DNA of 64,000 nt from Rufibacter sp. DG15C (GCF_001577755.1 NZ_CP010776.1:2914001-2978000); one strand, 5' to 3'. Positions 9,075 to 18,160 are shown, counted from the stretch's first letter. The notes: a model not told the origin generated them from the letters alone. A program made the numbers and translations.

Positions 9075-9470
9075 TTAGAAAGAGGCTAGTTCCCGTATTC
9101 CCATATTGAAATCAGAACCAGTCAGGGTCGCATCTCTGGAAGTGGCTACTGCACCGTCTACATAAATAGTGAGTTTGATTTTGGCAGAGGTAGCAGTATT
9201 CACCCAAGCCGCTGGTGGGTACACCGTCACCGCGGCAATAGTAGGGTTGCCTACGCCTTCCTCATCCGGGATGCTCACCGTTTTTGACCAAGTAGTACCA
9301 TTAATGGTTTCAGTGGGTTCGCTATTGGAAGTGACTGCGTAGCTAAACTTGTACTGGTCTGCTTTGTCTGAGGTGAATTCATACCTGACCTGGTGCTCTT
9401 CAGGGTCATCTTCACACGCAGAAAACAACACTGCATTAACCAACAATAATAATGGTAGAAGCTTTCTCAT
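9075..9470 (-). CDS. Small lipoprotein of unknown function
   Basis: This 131-residue protein has a signal peptide ending in lipobox FSAC (Cys19), followed by an acidic linker and a beta-rich domain. The pattern VRYEFTSDKADQYKFSYAV and TTWSKTVSIP vaguely recalls the small MmpS-like beta domains of Bacteroidota lipoproteins, a weak resemblance only. It is probably attached to an envelope membrane. Nothing in the neighbourhood suggests a role. Confidence 0.7.
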   Translation of the reverse strand: MRKLLPLLLLVNAVLFSACEDDPEEHQVRYEFTSDKADQYKFSYAVTSNSEPTETINGTTWSKTVSIPDEEGVGNPTIAAVTVYPPAAWVNTATSAKIKLTIYVDGAVATSRDATLTGSDFNMGIRELASF

Positions 9471-9560
9471 AGTTTTTGGATTTATTGCTGTAAGATATTG
9501 ATTTGTACTAGGTTATTGAAGGTTTGGCTGAAGTTGGGGAAATTATTTCCTTTAAGATTA

Positions 9561-9604
9561 GATAACAAAAAGGCCTGAGATATTTCTCAGGCCTTTTTGT
9601 TATC
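9561..9604. terminator. Bidirectional hairpin terminator
   Basis: GATAACAAAAAGGCCTGAGA pairs perfectly with TCTCAGGCCTTTTTGTTATC around TATT. There is a T run on both strands. It lies 53 bp beyond the S41 peptidase stop (minus strand) and upstream of the small lipoprotein gene, so it most likely ends the peptidase transcript. Confidence 0.85.
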
Positions 9605-9611
9605 CTCAACA

Positions 9612-9649
9612 TGAGATTCTTACGTCTTATGTCCTGCGTCTTGTGTCTA
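9612..9649 (+). repeat. GTCTTRY-type short tandem motif
   Basis: The stretch contains TTACGTCTTATGTCCTGCGT then CTTGTGTCT, a run of imperfect 7-bp units of the form GTCTTNT. A closely similar stretch occurs at 18229-18262, and an inverted one at 18161-18190. The function is unknown. Confidence 0.55.
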
Positions 9650-9656
9650 ACAAAGT

Positions 9657-12600
9657 CTATTTCACTTCCTTCAACAACTCCTGCACGGCGGCTTCCAGTT
9701 GTTGGTCTTTGCCTTTGGCTACCAGCTCAAACTCGTTCATCACTTTCACGTCTGGCTCGGTTTGCAGGTTCTCCAGGTAGCGGCCTTGCACGTCTTTCAC
9801 GCCCAGCGGCGGAACGCCCCAGCGCAGGCTGTTGTCTTGCAGAGACTCCCAACCCGCGAAGGTACAGGTACCCGGCACTGGCATGCCTACCAGCTTCCCT
9901 AGTTTCAAATCCTGGTAACTGAACGCGAAGCAGTGGCCGTCTGAGTAGTTGGCTTCATTGGCGAGGGCAATGCTTGGCTTGTTCCATCTGAAGGATGGCT
10001 CTACGCCAGTCACGCGGTTGTCAGTGGTGTAGGTCAGAAACAGCTTGCCGCTCAGGAACATGGCCAGGTCAGCGACCAGGTCACCGCCGCCGTTGTTGCG
10101 GGTGTCTACTACCATGGCTTTGCGGTTGGCGTACTTGCCCATCACTTCTTCATAGACGGTGCGGTAGCTTGGGTCGTTCATGCCGGGTATGTGTACGTAG
10201 CCCAGTTGGCCGTTGCTCAGGCGGTCCACCTCCTCGGCGTTACGGCGTACCCAGCGCTTGTAGAGCAAGGAATTTTCCTCTCCACCAGAAATTGGTTTCA
10301 CGGTAATGTCGCGGCGGTTTTTAGTGGCTGGGTCATACACGGTGATGAGCGTGTTTTTACCGGCCTTGCGGTTCAGGTACTGCGCGTAGTCTTTCTCTGG
10401 CGTGATGGTCTCGCCGTCAATTCTCTCAATGATGTTGCCCGGCTTGATGTTCAGGCCCGCTTTGTTCAAAGGACCTTCAGCGATGACCTCGTCAATCTTG
10501 ATGCCGTTGCCCGTGTAGGTCTGGTCCATAAAGATACCTAGTGAGGCAGTGGCGTCTGCGTTCACCGGCACGTTAGAAAAACTAGCACCCGAGTGCGACA
10601 CGTTCAACTCGCCCAGCAATTCGCTCAGCATCTCAGAGAACTCATAATTGTTGCTGATGTGCGGCAGGTACTTCTCATAGTCAGGCTTCAGCTCGGCCCA
10701 TTTGGCCCCATGGAAACCGGCGGTGTAGAAGGTCTTCTGCGTACGGCGCCATACGTGGTCAAACATGAATTCGCGCTCAGCGGCTACGTTCAGGTTCATC
10801 TCGCCGTTGATGGCGACGGCCTCCTGTTTGGCCGTGGCTGGGTCTAGTTTCACGATGCGACCATCCGACAACAGGAACATGTTTTTCATTTCCTTGTCCC
10901 ATGACAGGGAGGCGCGGTTGGCGTTCAAAGGAACCAGCATCTTGGTTTCTTTGGTGCGCAGGTTGGTTGACCACAGATTATAGCCTTTCTCAAAGCGGGC
11001 CAGGTAATACAGCGTCTCGCCGTCTTTAGAAACCACGGCATCGCCTAATTGCGAAGAGTGAAGCGTCAGGCGGGCTTTGCGGGTTTTCAGGCCTTCCCAG
11101 TCAATGGTCATACCTTTGTCTTCTTCCTTTTTCTTCTTTTTGTCTTTCTCGTTTTCCTTGGCTTTTTCCTTTTCTTTGGCGGCCTTGTCCTCGGCTTCTT
11201 TTACCAGGGCGTAGTCCTCTTTGCTCAGCCTGAATTTGTCATAGGCATCCTGAGTCAGGAACATGGCAAACACGTCACTTTGGGCGCCGCCGCTGTTGGC
11301 CTGGGCGCGCATGCCTTCGCGGGTGCTGGCCCAGATGAGCATTTTGCCGCCCTGCATCCATTTAGGCGCGAAGTCTTGGTAACCGCTCTCCGTCAGGTTG
11401 ATTTTCTTGCCGGAACCATCGGCGGCAATGAGGCCCACTTCACCGTTGGCGAAACCCGGTTCTGAGAACTCAAACGACAGCCACTTGCTGTCTGGGCTCC
11501 AGGTAAAGTACTGGTCGTTGTCTGACATGGAGAACAGCTCATTGGTGGTGAGCAGGGTGCGCACCTGTTTACTGGCCAGGTTGTACACCTTGAGCGTCAT
11601 GCGGTCCTCCACAAAGGCAATCTCCTTGCCGTCTGGCGAAAACTCGGGCTGGTAGTTCTCCTTGTCGTTGTTGATGATGGGGGTTTCTCTGAGCAGGGTA
11701 GAAGCGTAGAAATACGGCTCCTCTGAGCGCACCATCTGGGTCTGGTAAATCTTCCAGCCCTTGCCACGCTCGGTGGCATATAAAAGAGACTTCCCGTCTG
11801 GCGAGAAGCTTACGCTGCGCTCCTGCTCTGGCGTGTTGGTGATGCGCTTGGTCACGCCGCCTTCCACCGACGACACGAACACCTCGCCGCGGTAGATGTA
11901 GGCCACTTCTTTGCCGTTGGGTGCCACGGCCATGCCGCTCACCCCGCCGCCCACGTTCACAATGCGCTCATTGTTGGCCTTGGCATCGGTGGCAATAATC
12001 ACGGTTAACTTCTGCGGCTCGCCGTTGGGTTGTTTGGTGTAGAGTTCGCCGTCAAAGCTGAAGCACAGCACACCGTTGTTAGACGCGCTCAGGAAACGCA
12101 CCGGATGCTTGCTGAATTTGGTTACCTGCGTAGAGGCGGCATTTGGGGTGCCGGCTGCCATCTTGTGCACGTTGAACGTACCGCTGGCTTCGCTCAAGTA
12201 GTAGATGCTTTTCTCATTGTCAGCGAATACGGGGTTGCGGTCTTCGCCTACATGGTTGGTAAGTTTAGTGTGCTTGTTGGCTTTGGCATCATACATCCAG
12301 AGGTCGCGCGCAATGGCAGATACCTGGTGCTTGCGCCACTGGTTTTCGCCGCCCTTCTTGTCATGGTAGAGGAGCACGTTGCCGTCCTGGCTCACCTTCA
12401 CGTCCTCGGCGGGCGTGGTCAACACCTGCGTTACGCGTCCGCCGGTTACGCCTACTTTGTATAGCTCTGATAGCGCGAAGGTGGAGAACATGCGGTTGCT
12501 GGCCGCATCCATGCGGGTTCCGCCAAAATAGACCGTCTTATCATCTGGGCTGAAGTCATACGGGTACTCATTGGACGAGTGGAAGGTCAGGCGCTGGGCC

Positions 12601-12899
12601 TCGCCGCCATTGATAGACAGCTTGAACACGTCAAAATTCCCGAAACGGTCTGAGGCGAACACAATGGACTTGCCGTCATGGCTCCACACAGGCATGAAGT
12701 CGTGCGCCTCGTGCTGAGTCAGAGGCATAGCCGTTCCGCCGCCGGCCGCTACTTTGTACAAGTCACCTTTATAAGTGAACACAATGGTCTGTCCATCTGG
12801 TGATATGGAAGGGTAACGCAACCACGACGGGGTGCCTTGCGCCGAAGCGGCTATACTGGACCCCGCCAGCAACGCCGAGCACAGAAGTTTCTTTAGCAT
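9657..12899 (-). CDS. Tricorn-like S41 peptidase, secreted
   Basis: The 1080-residue protein has a Sec signal peptide ending ASAQ near residue 21. Two WD40/PD40-type beta-propellers follow, with repeated SPDG and WSHDGKSIVF motifs. A Lys/Glu-rich linker lies near residues 565-600, then a PDZ domain around 780-860 and a C-terminal S41 protease fold. NNGGGDLV and NYSDGHCFAF carry the oxyanion and nucleophile region, with S986 as the likely nucleophile. The architecture equals tricorn protease core and its Bacteroidota homologues, which degrade peptides; here the site is periplasmic. The flanking terminator and gap suggest a single-gene unit. Confidence 0.9.
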   Translation of the reverse strand: MLKKLLCSALLAGSSIAASAQGTPSWLRYPSISPDGQTIVFTYKGDLYKVAAGGGTAMPLTQHEAHDFMPVWSHDGKSIVFASDRFGNFDVFKLSINGGEAQRLTFHSSNEYPYDFSPDDKTVYFGGTRMDAASNRMFSTFALSELYKVGVTGGRVTQVLTTPAEDVKVSQDGNVLLYHDKKGGENQWRKHQVSAIARDLWMYDAKANKHTKLTNHVGEDRNPVFADNEKSIYYLSEASGTFNVHKMAAGTPNAASTQVTKFSKHPVRFLSASNNGVLCFSFDGELYTKQPNGEPQKLTVIIATDAKANNERIVNVGGGVSGMAVAPNGKEVAYIYRGEVFVSSVEGGVTKRITNTPEQERSVSFSPDGKSLLYATERGKGWKIYQTQMVRSEEPYFYASTLLRETPIINNDKENYQPEFSPDGKEIAFVEDRMTLKVYNLASKQVRTLLTTNELFSMSDNDQYFTWSPDSKWLSFEFSEPGFANGEVGLIAADGSGKKINLTESGYQDFAPKWMQGGKMLIWASTREGMRAQANSGGAQSDVFAMFLTQDAYDKFRLSKEDYALVKEAEDKAAKEKEKAKENEKDKKKKKEEDKGMTIDWEGLKTRKARLTLHSSQLGDAVVSKDGETLYYLARFEKGYNLWSTNLRTKETKMLVPLNANRASLSWDKEMKNMFLLSDGRIVKLDPATAKQEAVAINGEMNLNVAAEREFMFDHVWRRTQKTFYTAGFHGAKWAELKPDYEKYLPHISNNYEFSEMLSELLGELNVSHSGASFSNVPVNADATASLGIFMDQTYTGNGIKIDEVIAEGPLNKAGLNIKPGNIIERIDGETITPEKDYAQYLNRKAGKNTLITVYDPATKNRRDITVKPISGGEENSLLYKRWVRRNAEEVDRLSNGQLGYVHIPGMNDPSYRTVYEEVMGKYANRKAMVVDTRNNGGGDLVADLAMFLSGKLFLTYTTDNRVTGVEPSFRWNKPSIALANEANYSDGHCFAFSYQDLKLGKLVGMPVPGTCTFAGWESLQDNSLRWGVPPLGVKDVQGRYLENLQTEPDVKVMNEFELVAKGKDQQLEAAVQELLKEVK

Positions 12900-13004
12900 A
12901 TTTTGTGTGATTAGATGGTTCAGGAATGAGGCAGTAAGTTACAGTTTACTTGCAAGATTAGTAGCCTAAAATAGGGTGTTCTTACAAAGGCAGATGTTTC
13001 TTAT

Positions 13005-13044
13005 CTGTTTTTGGCCTCTTTTCTGGAAAACTGGCCAAAAACGG
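13005..13044. repeat. Dispersed palindrome, copy 6
   Basis: CTGTTTTTGGCCTCTTTTCT is followed by GGAAAACTGGCCAAAAACGG. It lies 12 bp past the stop of the minus-strand LRR kinase and about 105 bp upstream of the peptidase start. Confidence 0.85.
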
Positions 13045-13055
13045 ATTAGGGAGCG

Positions 13056-14375
13056 TTATATATCAGTTAGCGAAGTTTCTATTTCTAGGAAAGAAGGGCG
13101 TTGAATCAGGTCGGTTTGCAAGCACTGGTCACGTAAGGATTTCAGCGCTTTTACAGTTTGTGAATCTTCCGCTGGCACAGGTGCCAGGTGTTGCAGTAAA
13201 TCATCCAGTAGGCACCCAAAGGCCCTTACTTCAACCCGCTCCAGGTTAACCGCTAAAGGTGCCTTGGTGTTATCAAAAACCGTAGCCGCCCCAAAGTCCC
13301 CAAACAGCGGATTGCCATGCTTATTTACCAGCGTGTTGTGCGCATAGACATCACCATGTAAAACTCCTTTGGCTTGCAGATGCACCAGCACCGAGGCAAT
13401 GCCTCGGGCAATGGTCAGCACGTGTGGCAAGGTGAACGTAGTGCCTGGCGGAAAGGTGTCTCTGGTGATAGTCGAGAAGCTGGGTGGTCCGCCCAAATTG
13501 CTGAATCCTTCCGGAATCAGGCCCATGACCAGTCCCTGTTTCTTTTCTGGATGGCCGGTGAGAATAGCCAGGGTTTCCACCAGATTGGGGTGCGCGCCAG
13601 CCACCAAGGAGGCGTTGATTTCATCTTCGGGGAGGCCGTCGCTGGTGACACTTCCTTTGAAGACTTTCACGGCCACTTCTTCGGGCAGTATAGGGTTGGT
13701 TTCTGGTTTCACCTTCGCTTTGTAGATGATGCCGGAGGCTCCCTCACCCAACTGCTCCTCTATTCCTAAATGATTCCAGTTTGTAGTCTGAACCTTGTGC
13801 TGTGCAAGGTTTGATGCGCTGCACGGATTCCCTGCGAATGCCAGCCACGCCAACTTCGGCAAGTTGAAAAGCCAGTCTGGGAGTTGTTGCAATTGATTAG
13901 CTGAGATGCGAAGCAGCTCCAGGTTTTTGCAGTTGGCCAATTCTTGTGGTAACGCTTGCAGGCGGTTGCCGGCCAGCATGAGCTTTTGCATTTGCGTGCA
14001 GTTGCCAATAGAAGCGGGCAGATGGGTGATTTTATTGTCTGTGAGAATGAGCCAACGGCAGGAGGCAGGAATGGAGTTCTCTGGGACCGTTTCTATCTGG
14101 CAGGCCTTGAACCCAATCATCTCCAGGTGGCCGCACCTCCCAAGTACCACGGGTAATTCTGTGAACGGGTTATTGGACAGGAAAACAATCCTGAGCTTGG
14201 TCAGCCGCGCGAACTCCTGGGGCAAGGCGGTTAAGCTATTCCCGGACAAATCCAGCACTTCCAGGGTGTCTGCCAACTGCAGAATCTCCATCGGGAAATG
14301 GGTGAGCCCGCAGCTTAGTTTTAAATGGGTAGTGCCGGTTAACGCGCCAGATTGTAACTGCTCAAGGGTGTGCAT
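13056..14375 (-). CDS. Leucine-rich-repeat protein kinase
   Basis: The 439-residue protein combines about seven leucine-rich repeats (residues 15-205, units of the LxxLxLxxNxLxxLP type) with a eukaryotic-like kinase domain (about 210-439). Kinase motifs are LGEGASGIIYKA (glycine loop), VAVKVF (ATP-binding lysine), LHGDVYAHN (catalytic loop, HGD in place of HRD) and GDFGAA (metal-binding Asp). No signal peptide or membrane segment is seen, so it is probably cytosolic. The ATG at 14375 is chosen; the open frame extends to 14501, but those 42 extra codons are a translated palindrome. The target is unknown. Confidence 0.85.
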   Translation of the reverse strand: MHTLEQLQSGALTGTTHLKLSCGLTHFPMEILQLADTLEVLDLSGNSLTALPQEFARLTKLRIVFLSNNPFTELPVVLGRCGHLEMIGFKACQIETVPENSIPASCRWLILTDNKITHLPASIGNCTQMQKLMLAGNRLQALPQELANCKNLELLRISANQLQQLPDWLFNLPKLAWLAFAGNPCSASNLAQHKVQTTNWNHLGIEEQLGEGASGIIYKAKVKPETNPILPEEVAVKVFKGSVTSDGLPEDEINASLVAGAHPNLVETLAILTGHPEKKQGLVMGLIPEGFSNLGGPPSFSTITRDTFPPGTTFTLPHVLTIARGIASVLVHLQAKGVLHGDVYAHNTLVNKHGNPLFGDFGAATVFDNTKAPLAVNLERVEVRAFGCLLDDLLQHLAPVPAEDSQTVKALKSLRDQCLQTDLIQRPSFLEIETSLTDI

Positions 14376-14432
14376 ATGAAATGGGGTAAAACCCAAAGGT
14401 ACGTAGACAATGGTTGTTTCTAGGGTAAAGGC

Positions 14433-14469
14433 CGTTTTTGGCCTGTTTTCCAGAAAAGAGACCAAAACG
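14433..14469. repeat. Dispersed palindrome, copy 7 (divergent gap)
   Basis: CGTTTTTGGCCTGTTTTCCA is followed by GAAAAGAGACCAAAACG. Read on the minus strand it encodes FLENRPKT, which falsely extends the kinase frame. Confidence 0.85.
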
Positions 14470-14553
14470 ATTTGAACATAGGGTTGCGCTATTCTTAACA
14501 TTGGCGTAACATAAACATAACACTACCGTCACAAAATGGCCATTTGTTCAAAA

Positions 14554-14561
14554 TACCTTTG
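14554..14561 (+). promoter_or_regulatory. Candidate -7 element for the phosphate locus
   Basis: TACCTTTG matches the TAnnTTTG consensus. A proper -33 TTG at about 19-bp spacing is not evident, so the call is tentative. Confidence 0.3.
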
Positions 14562-14706
14562 TAGTGTTAAAAAGCAACTACGCCAACCGTGTATGGAAAC
14601 GCCAAACAGGTTGGAGTAAAGAAGGGGCAAGCTCTTCTAAGAATACCTTTCTGGTAATTGACTATTGCTAGAATTGTTACCTAGTTCTGACTATTAACCC
14701 ATTGTT

Positions 14707-15987
14707 ATGTTCTCACCCATAACTAAGTTCCAGAGTAAAAAGCGCGCTGTTGTGTATTTGTGTGCTGGTTTTCTAATGATGTTCACGCGCCAGGAGGTGG
14801 TGGCTCAAACCACATCAGCAGATTCTGCCAAACTCATCACCACAGACCAGACAGCTAAACCAGCAGAAAAGGAAAGCCACTGGTATGATAAAATCTCATT
14901 GAGAGGCTACGTGCAGATACGCTATAACCGTCTCCTGGAGACCAATGACAAGCTCAAAAGCGACTATGACAAGTCCATGGGAGACAACGGTGGCTTTTTG
15001 ATTAGGCGCGCACGCCTGGTATTCTCAGGCAACCTCACGGACAGGGTCTTTATTTACATTCAACCTGACTTCGCCACCACCCCTTCTGGGAGCAGTTCCT
15101 TGCATTTCGGGCAATTGAGAGACGCCTATGTAGACTTGGCCCTGGACGACCAGAAAGAATATAGGTTCAGGATTGGGCAGAGCAAGATTCCTTATGGCTT
15201 TGAGAACATGCAATCCAGCCAGAACCGCCCAACCTTGGACCGCGCCGATGCCTTGAACACGGGCATACCCAATGAGCGCGATTTGGGTGCCTTCTTCTAC
15301 TGGGCGCCAGCCCACATCCGGGACAGATTCAAAGAACTAGGAAACAGCAAATTGAAAGGCTCTGGAGACTATGGCGTGTTTGCGTTAGGTGTTTTTAACG
15401 GGCAAACGGTGAACAGGGCAGAGGCCAACGACAACCTACATGTGGTAACCCGCCTGTCTTATCCACTGGCCTTGCCTAACGGTCAAATCATAGAGCCCGG
15501 GATTCAGGCCTATACCGGTTTGTACAACGTCACGGAAGAACAGTTAAGCGACCCATCTATTATTACAGGCGGAAATTTCAGAGACCAGCGCGCAGCCGCC
15601 AGTTTGGTGCTGTATCCTAAACCATTCGGCCTGCAGGTGGAATACAACGTTGGCGAAGGCCCGGAATTCGACCCAGAAACCAATTCCATTCAAGTAAAAT
15701 CATTGCACGGTGGTTATGCCCAGGCCACCTATCTGCTACAGGTAGGAAAACAAACCATTATTCCGTTTGCCAAAGCCCAATATTATGACGGCGGACGTAA
15801 AACAGAATTAGACGCCCGCGCCAGCAAGGTCTATGAAACCGAGATTGGGGTGGAGTGGCAACCGCTTCCGCAGTTTGAGCTAGTGACCCAGTACACCATC
15901 TCAGACAGAACCACCAAAGACGGCGCAAAACTGAACAACCGTCAGCATGGTAACCTTCTTCGGTTACAGGCTCAATTTAACTTCTAA
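14707..15987 (+). CDS. Phosphate-selective porin (OprO/OprP family)
   Basis: The 426-residue outer-membrane beta-barrel has an N-terminal signal ending VVAQ near residue 34, a short Pro/Lys/Glu linker, then the OprO/P opening ISLRGYVQIRYN and the RRARLVFSGNL segment typical of the family. It ends in LLRLQAQFNF, with the C-terminal aromatic residue required for barrel assembly. Its place 26 bp upstream of pstS indicates that it passes phosphate across the outer membrane to the Pst transporter. Transcription is presumably induced by phosphate starvation. Confidence 0.88.
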   Translation: MFSPITKFQSKKRAVVYLCAGFLMMFTRQEVVAQTTSADSAKLITTDQTAKPAEKESHWYDKISLRGYVQIRYNRLLETNDKLKSDYDKSMGDNGGFLIRRARLVFSGNLTDRVFIYIQPDFATTPSGSSSLHFGQLRDAYVDLALDDQKEYRFRIGQSKIPYGFENMQSSQNRPTLDRADALNTGIPNERDLGAFFYWAPAHIRDRFKELGNSKLKGSGDYGVFALGVFNGQTVNRAEANDNLHVVTRLSYPLALPNGQIIEPGIQAYTGLYNVTEEQLSDPSIITGGNFRDQRAAASLVLYPKPFGLQVEYNVGEGPEFDPETNSIQVKSLHGGYAQATYLLQVGKQTIIPFAKAQYYDGGRKTELDARASKVYETEIGVEWQPLPQFELVTQYTISDRTTKDGAKLNNRQHGNLLRLQAQFNF

Positions 15988-16013
15988 GCTAAATCTCAAA
16001 GAAATAGACGACT

Positions 16014-16916
16014 ATGAAAACCATCACTCAATTATTCAGCACTAAAACGGCCAGCCTATTCTTGGCGGCTACGCTATTAGTTTCCTGCGGCAAAGACGGC
16101 GACCAGAAGGCAGAAAACATCGAGGCCGACAAAGGCGCAGGCACCTCTACGGCCGCCATCACCATCAAAGGCTCTGACACGGTATTACCGTTGGCCCAAC
16201 AGCAGGCAGAGCGCTACATGGCCAAAAACAAAGGCACTTCGCTTACCATTGTAGGCGGCGGCACGGGGGTGGGTATTTCTGCCCTCATGGAAGGCACCAC
16301 AGACATTGCCATGGCCTCCAGAGACTTGAAGACCCAAGAAAAACTGCAGTTGAAAGGAGCCAAGAAGGACGTGAAAGAAGCCCTGATTGCCTATGACGCC
16401 CTTTCTGTTATTGTCAACCCTAAAAACAAGGTGAGCCAATTGACCCGTGAGCAGCTGGAAGGAATCTTTACCGGTAAAATCACCAACTGGAAAGAAGTGG
16501 GCGGTGCCGATGCTAAGATTGTAGCTTACTCAAGGGAGACTAGCTCTGGCACGTACGAGTTCTTCAAAGAGGAAGTGTTGGACAAGAAGAACTACGCCTC
16601 TGGTATTTTGATGATGCCGGCCACCGGTTCTATTGTGCAGAGCGTAGGCCAGACCGAAGGCGCCATTGGCTACATTGGCTTGGCTTATGAAACCCCAGAA
16701 GTTAAGTCGTTGGCCGTGTCCTATGACCAGGGCAAGACCTATGTAAAACCTAGCGTGGCTGCCGCGCAAGATAAGTCCTATCCGGTATCGCGTCCCTTGT
16801 ACTTCTTTTATGATGCCACCGCTGAGGCCAAAGTGAAACCGTTTGTAGACTACATCCTGTCACCAGAAGGACAGAAGACCGTCCTGGAGATTGGCTACGT
16901 GCCTTTGAACAAGTAA
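16014..16916 (+). CDS. pstS: Phosphate-binding lipoprotein PstS
   Basis: The 300-residue substrate-binding protein has lipobox LVSC (Cys25). Phosphate-contacting segments of the family are visible: IKGSDTVLPL (51-60), GGGTGVGISALMEGTTDIAMASR (81-103) and SRETSSGTY (173-181). It delivers periplasmic phosphate to the PstCA channel. The segment NPKNKVSQL to ITNWKEVGG (135-164) is closely echoed in PstC. The gaps to the porin (26 bp) and pstC (15 bp) imply co-transcription. Confidence 0.93.
   Translation: MKTITQLFSTKTASLFLAATLLVSCGKDGDQKAENIEADKGAGTSTAAITIKGSDTVLPLAQQQAERYMAKNKGTSLTIVGGGTGVGISALMEGTTDIAMASRDLKTQEKLQLKGAKKDVKEALIAYDALSVIVNPKNKVSQLTREQLEGIFTGKITNWKEVGGADAKIVAYSRETSSGTYEFFKEEVLDKKNYASGILMMPATGSIVQSVGQTEGAIGYIGLAYETPEVKSLAVSYDQGKTYVKPSVAAAQDKSYPVSRPLYFFYDATAEAKVKPFVDYILSPEGQKTVLEIGYVPLNK
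16479..16504 (+). repeat. 26-bp direct repeat shared by pstS and pstC (copy A)
   Basis: ATCACCAACTGGAAAGAAGT followed by GGGCGG is present identically at 17181-17206 in pstC. Both copies encode ITNWKEVGG in the same frame, within a longer region of protein similarity. Confidence 0.9.
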
Positions 16917-16931
16917 ACACCAGAACTTCCC

Positions 16932-18152
16932 GTGAAAGCAACTCCTCCTGTTAAGCGCAACGTCGGCCGCCTGGGTGAAAAGGTCATTGAAGCACTCCTG
17001 ACCATCAGCGGGACCGTGACCAGTTTAACGGTGCTTTTGATTGTATTCTTTCTTTTTAAGGAAGGCCTAGGACTGTTCTCGCAGACCCCGGTGAGCGAAG
17101 GCACCGTCATTTCGGTCAGCAACCAGAACCCGGTCAAGGAGCTTTCTGCCAGTGAGATAAAGGAGATCTTTGACCAGAACATCACCAACTGGAAAGAAGT
17201 GGGCGGCCAGAACGCGCCCATCAAAATCTTCAGCGTAGATGACATTACAGACTACTATTCTGAAGAGGAGATAGGCGCTGATTTTGAGTACCTGCCGCAA
17301 CGTTTGAGTGAACTGATGGTGAAGGAGCCCAACCTGCTAGCGTACTTCCCGGATGAGTACCTGGCCAAGGATTTCAAGGGCCATGAGATCAAACTCAAGA
17401 ACTTTACCCTGGGTAATTTTCTGGGGGGCAAGGAATGGTACCCCACTATTACCCCGGCCGTGCAGATGGGCGTGCTCTCACTTATTCTAGGGACGCTGTG
17501 GGTGAGCCTGGGCGCCATCCTCATTGCCTTGCCCTTGGGATTGGCCACCGCCATCTACCTGGCCGAGATTGCCAGTCCACGCATGAGAAACATCCTTAAA
17601 CCTATCATTGAATTACTGGCAGGGATTCCGTCGGTGGTGTATGGTTTCTTTGGTTTGGTGGTGATTGTGCCCATGATTCAGAACGTGTTTGGCTTGCCAG
17701 TGGGGGAGACCGCATTGGCGGGTAGTATCATTCTGGGCATAATGGCCTTGCCAACTATCATCTCTGTGTCTGAGGATGCCATGCGCACCACGCCTAGAGC
17801 CATGAAAGAAGCGAGCTTGGCCTTAGGTGCCAACAAATGGCAGACCATTTACAAGGTCATCATCCCGTATTCCATCTCCGGTATTTCCACGGCGGCTATT
17901 CTGGGCATAGGCCGCGCCATTGGCGAGACCATGGCCGTGCTCATGGTTACGGGGAATGCTTCTGTGATACCAAGTACATTCCTGGAGCCGGTGCGCACCA
18001 TTCCTGCCACCATTGCCGCAGAACTAGGCGAGGCCCCGCAGGGAGGCATCCATTACCAGGCACTCTTCGCACTGGGCTGTATCCTCTTCTTGATGACGCT
18101 GGTGATTAACCTGACCGTAGATTACGTGTCTGCCAAACGAGAAGCGAAGTAA
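16932..18152 (+). CDS. pstC: Phosphate ABC transporter permease PstC with a PstS-like loop
   Basis: The 406-residue permease starts at GTG 16932, 15 bp after pstS. A first membrane segment lies near residues 24-44, and five more follow residue 178. The inner-membrane coupling segment reads MKEASLALGANKWQTIYKV. Unlike proteobacterial PstC of about 320 residues, it has a periplasmic loop of about 125 residues (50-175). Within it, residues 64-101 align with PstS 135-173, sharing ITNWKEVGG and a similar (S)xEQ/EIxxIF helix. PstC and PstA form the phosphate channel. The loop probably contacts PstS, an inference. Confidence 0.9.
   Translation: MKATPPVKRNVGRLGEKVIEALLTISGTVTSLTVLLIVFFLFKEGLGLFSQTPVSEGTVISVSNQNPVKELSASEIKEIFDQNITNWKEVGGQNAPIKIFSVDDITDYYSEEEIGADFEYLPQRLSELMVKEPNLLAYFPDEYLAKDFKGHEIKLKNFTLGNFLGGKEWYPTITPAVQMGVLSLILGTLWVSLGAILIALPLGLATAIYLAEIASPRMRNILKPIIELLAGIPSVVYGFFGLVVIVPMIQNVFGLPVGETALAGSIILGIMALPTIISVSEDAMRTTPRAMKEASLALGANKWQTIYKVIIPYSISGISTAAILGIGRAIGETMAVLMVTGNASVIPSTFLEPVRTIPATIAAELGEAPQGGIHYQALFALGCILFLMTLVINLTVDYVSAKREAK
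17181..17206 (+). repeat. 26-bp direct repeat shared by pstS and pstC (copy B)
   Basis: This is identical to 16479-16504 and encodes PstC residues 84-92. Flanking bases diverge, but protein similarity continues about 20 residues upstream. Confidence 0.9.
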
Positions 18153-18160
18153 TTTTTTAA

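Larger units (their letters stand above)
14376..14706. other. Divergent promoter region of the LRR kinase and phosphate locus
   Basis: No gene was found in 331 bp. It holds palindrome copy 7 near the kinase start and AT-rich sequence before the porin. TACCTTTG at 14554-14561 matches the Bacteroidota TAnnTTTG element and could drive the phosphate locus about 145 bp upstream of the porin ATG. I could not recognise a convincing PHO box. Confidence 0.4.

Noticed and set aside
9561-9604. Another copy of the dispersed palindrome
   Set aside because: It lacks the conserved CGTTTTT ends and CCAG centre and has T tails on both strands, so it is called a terminator.
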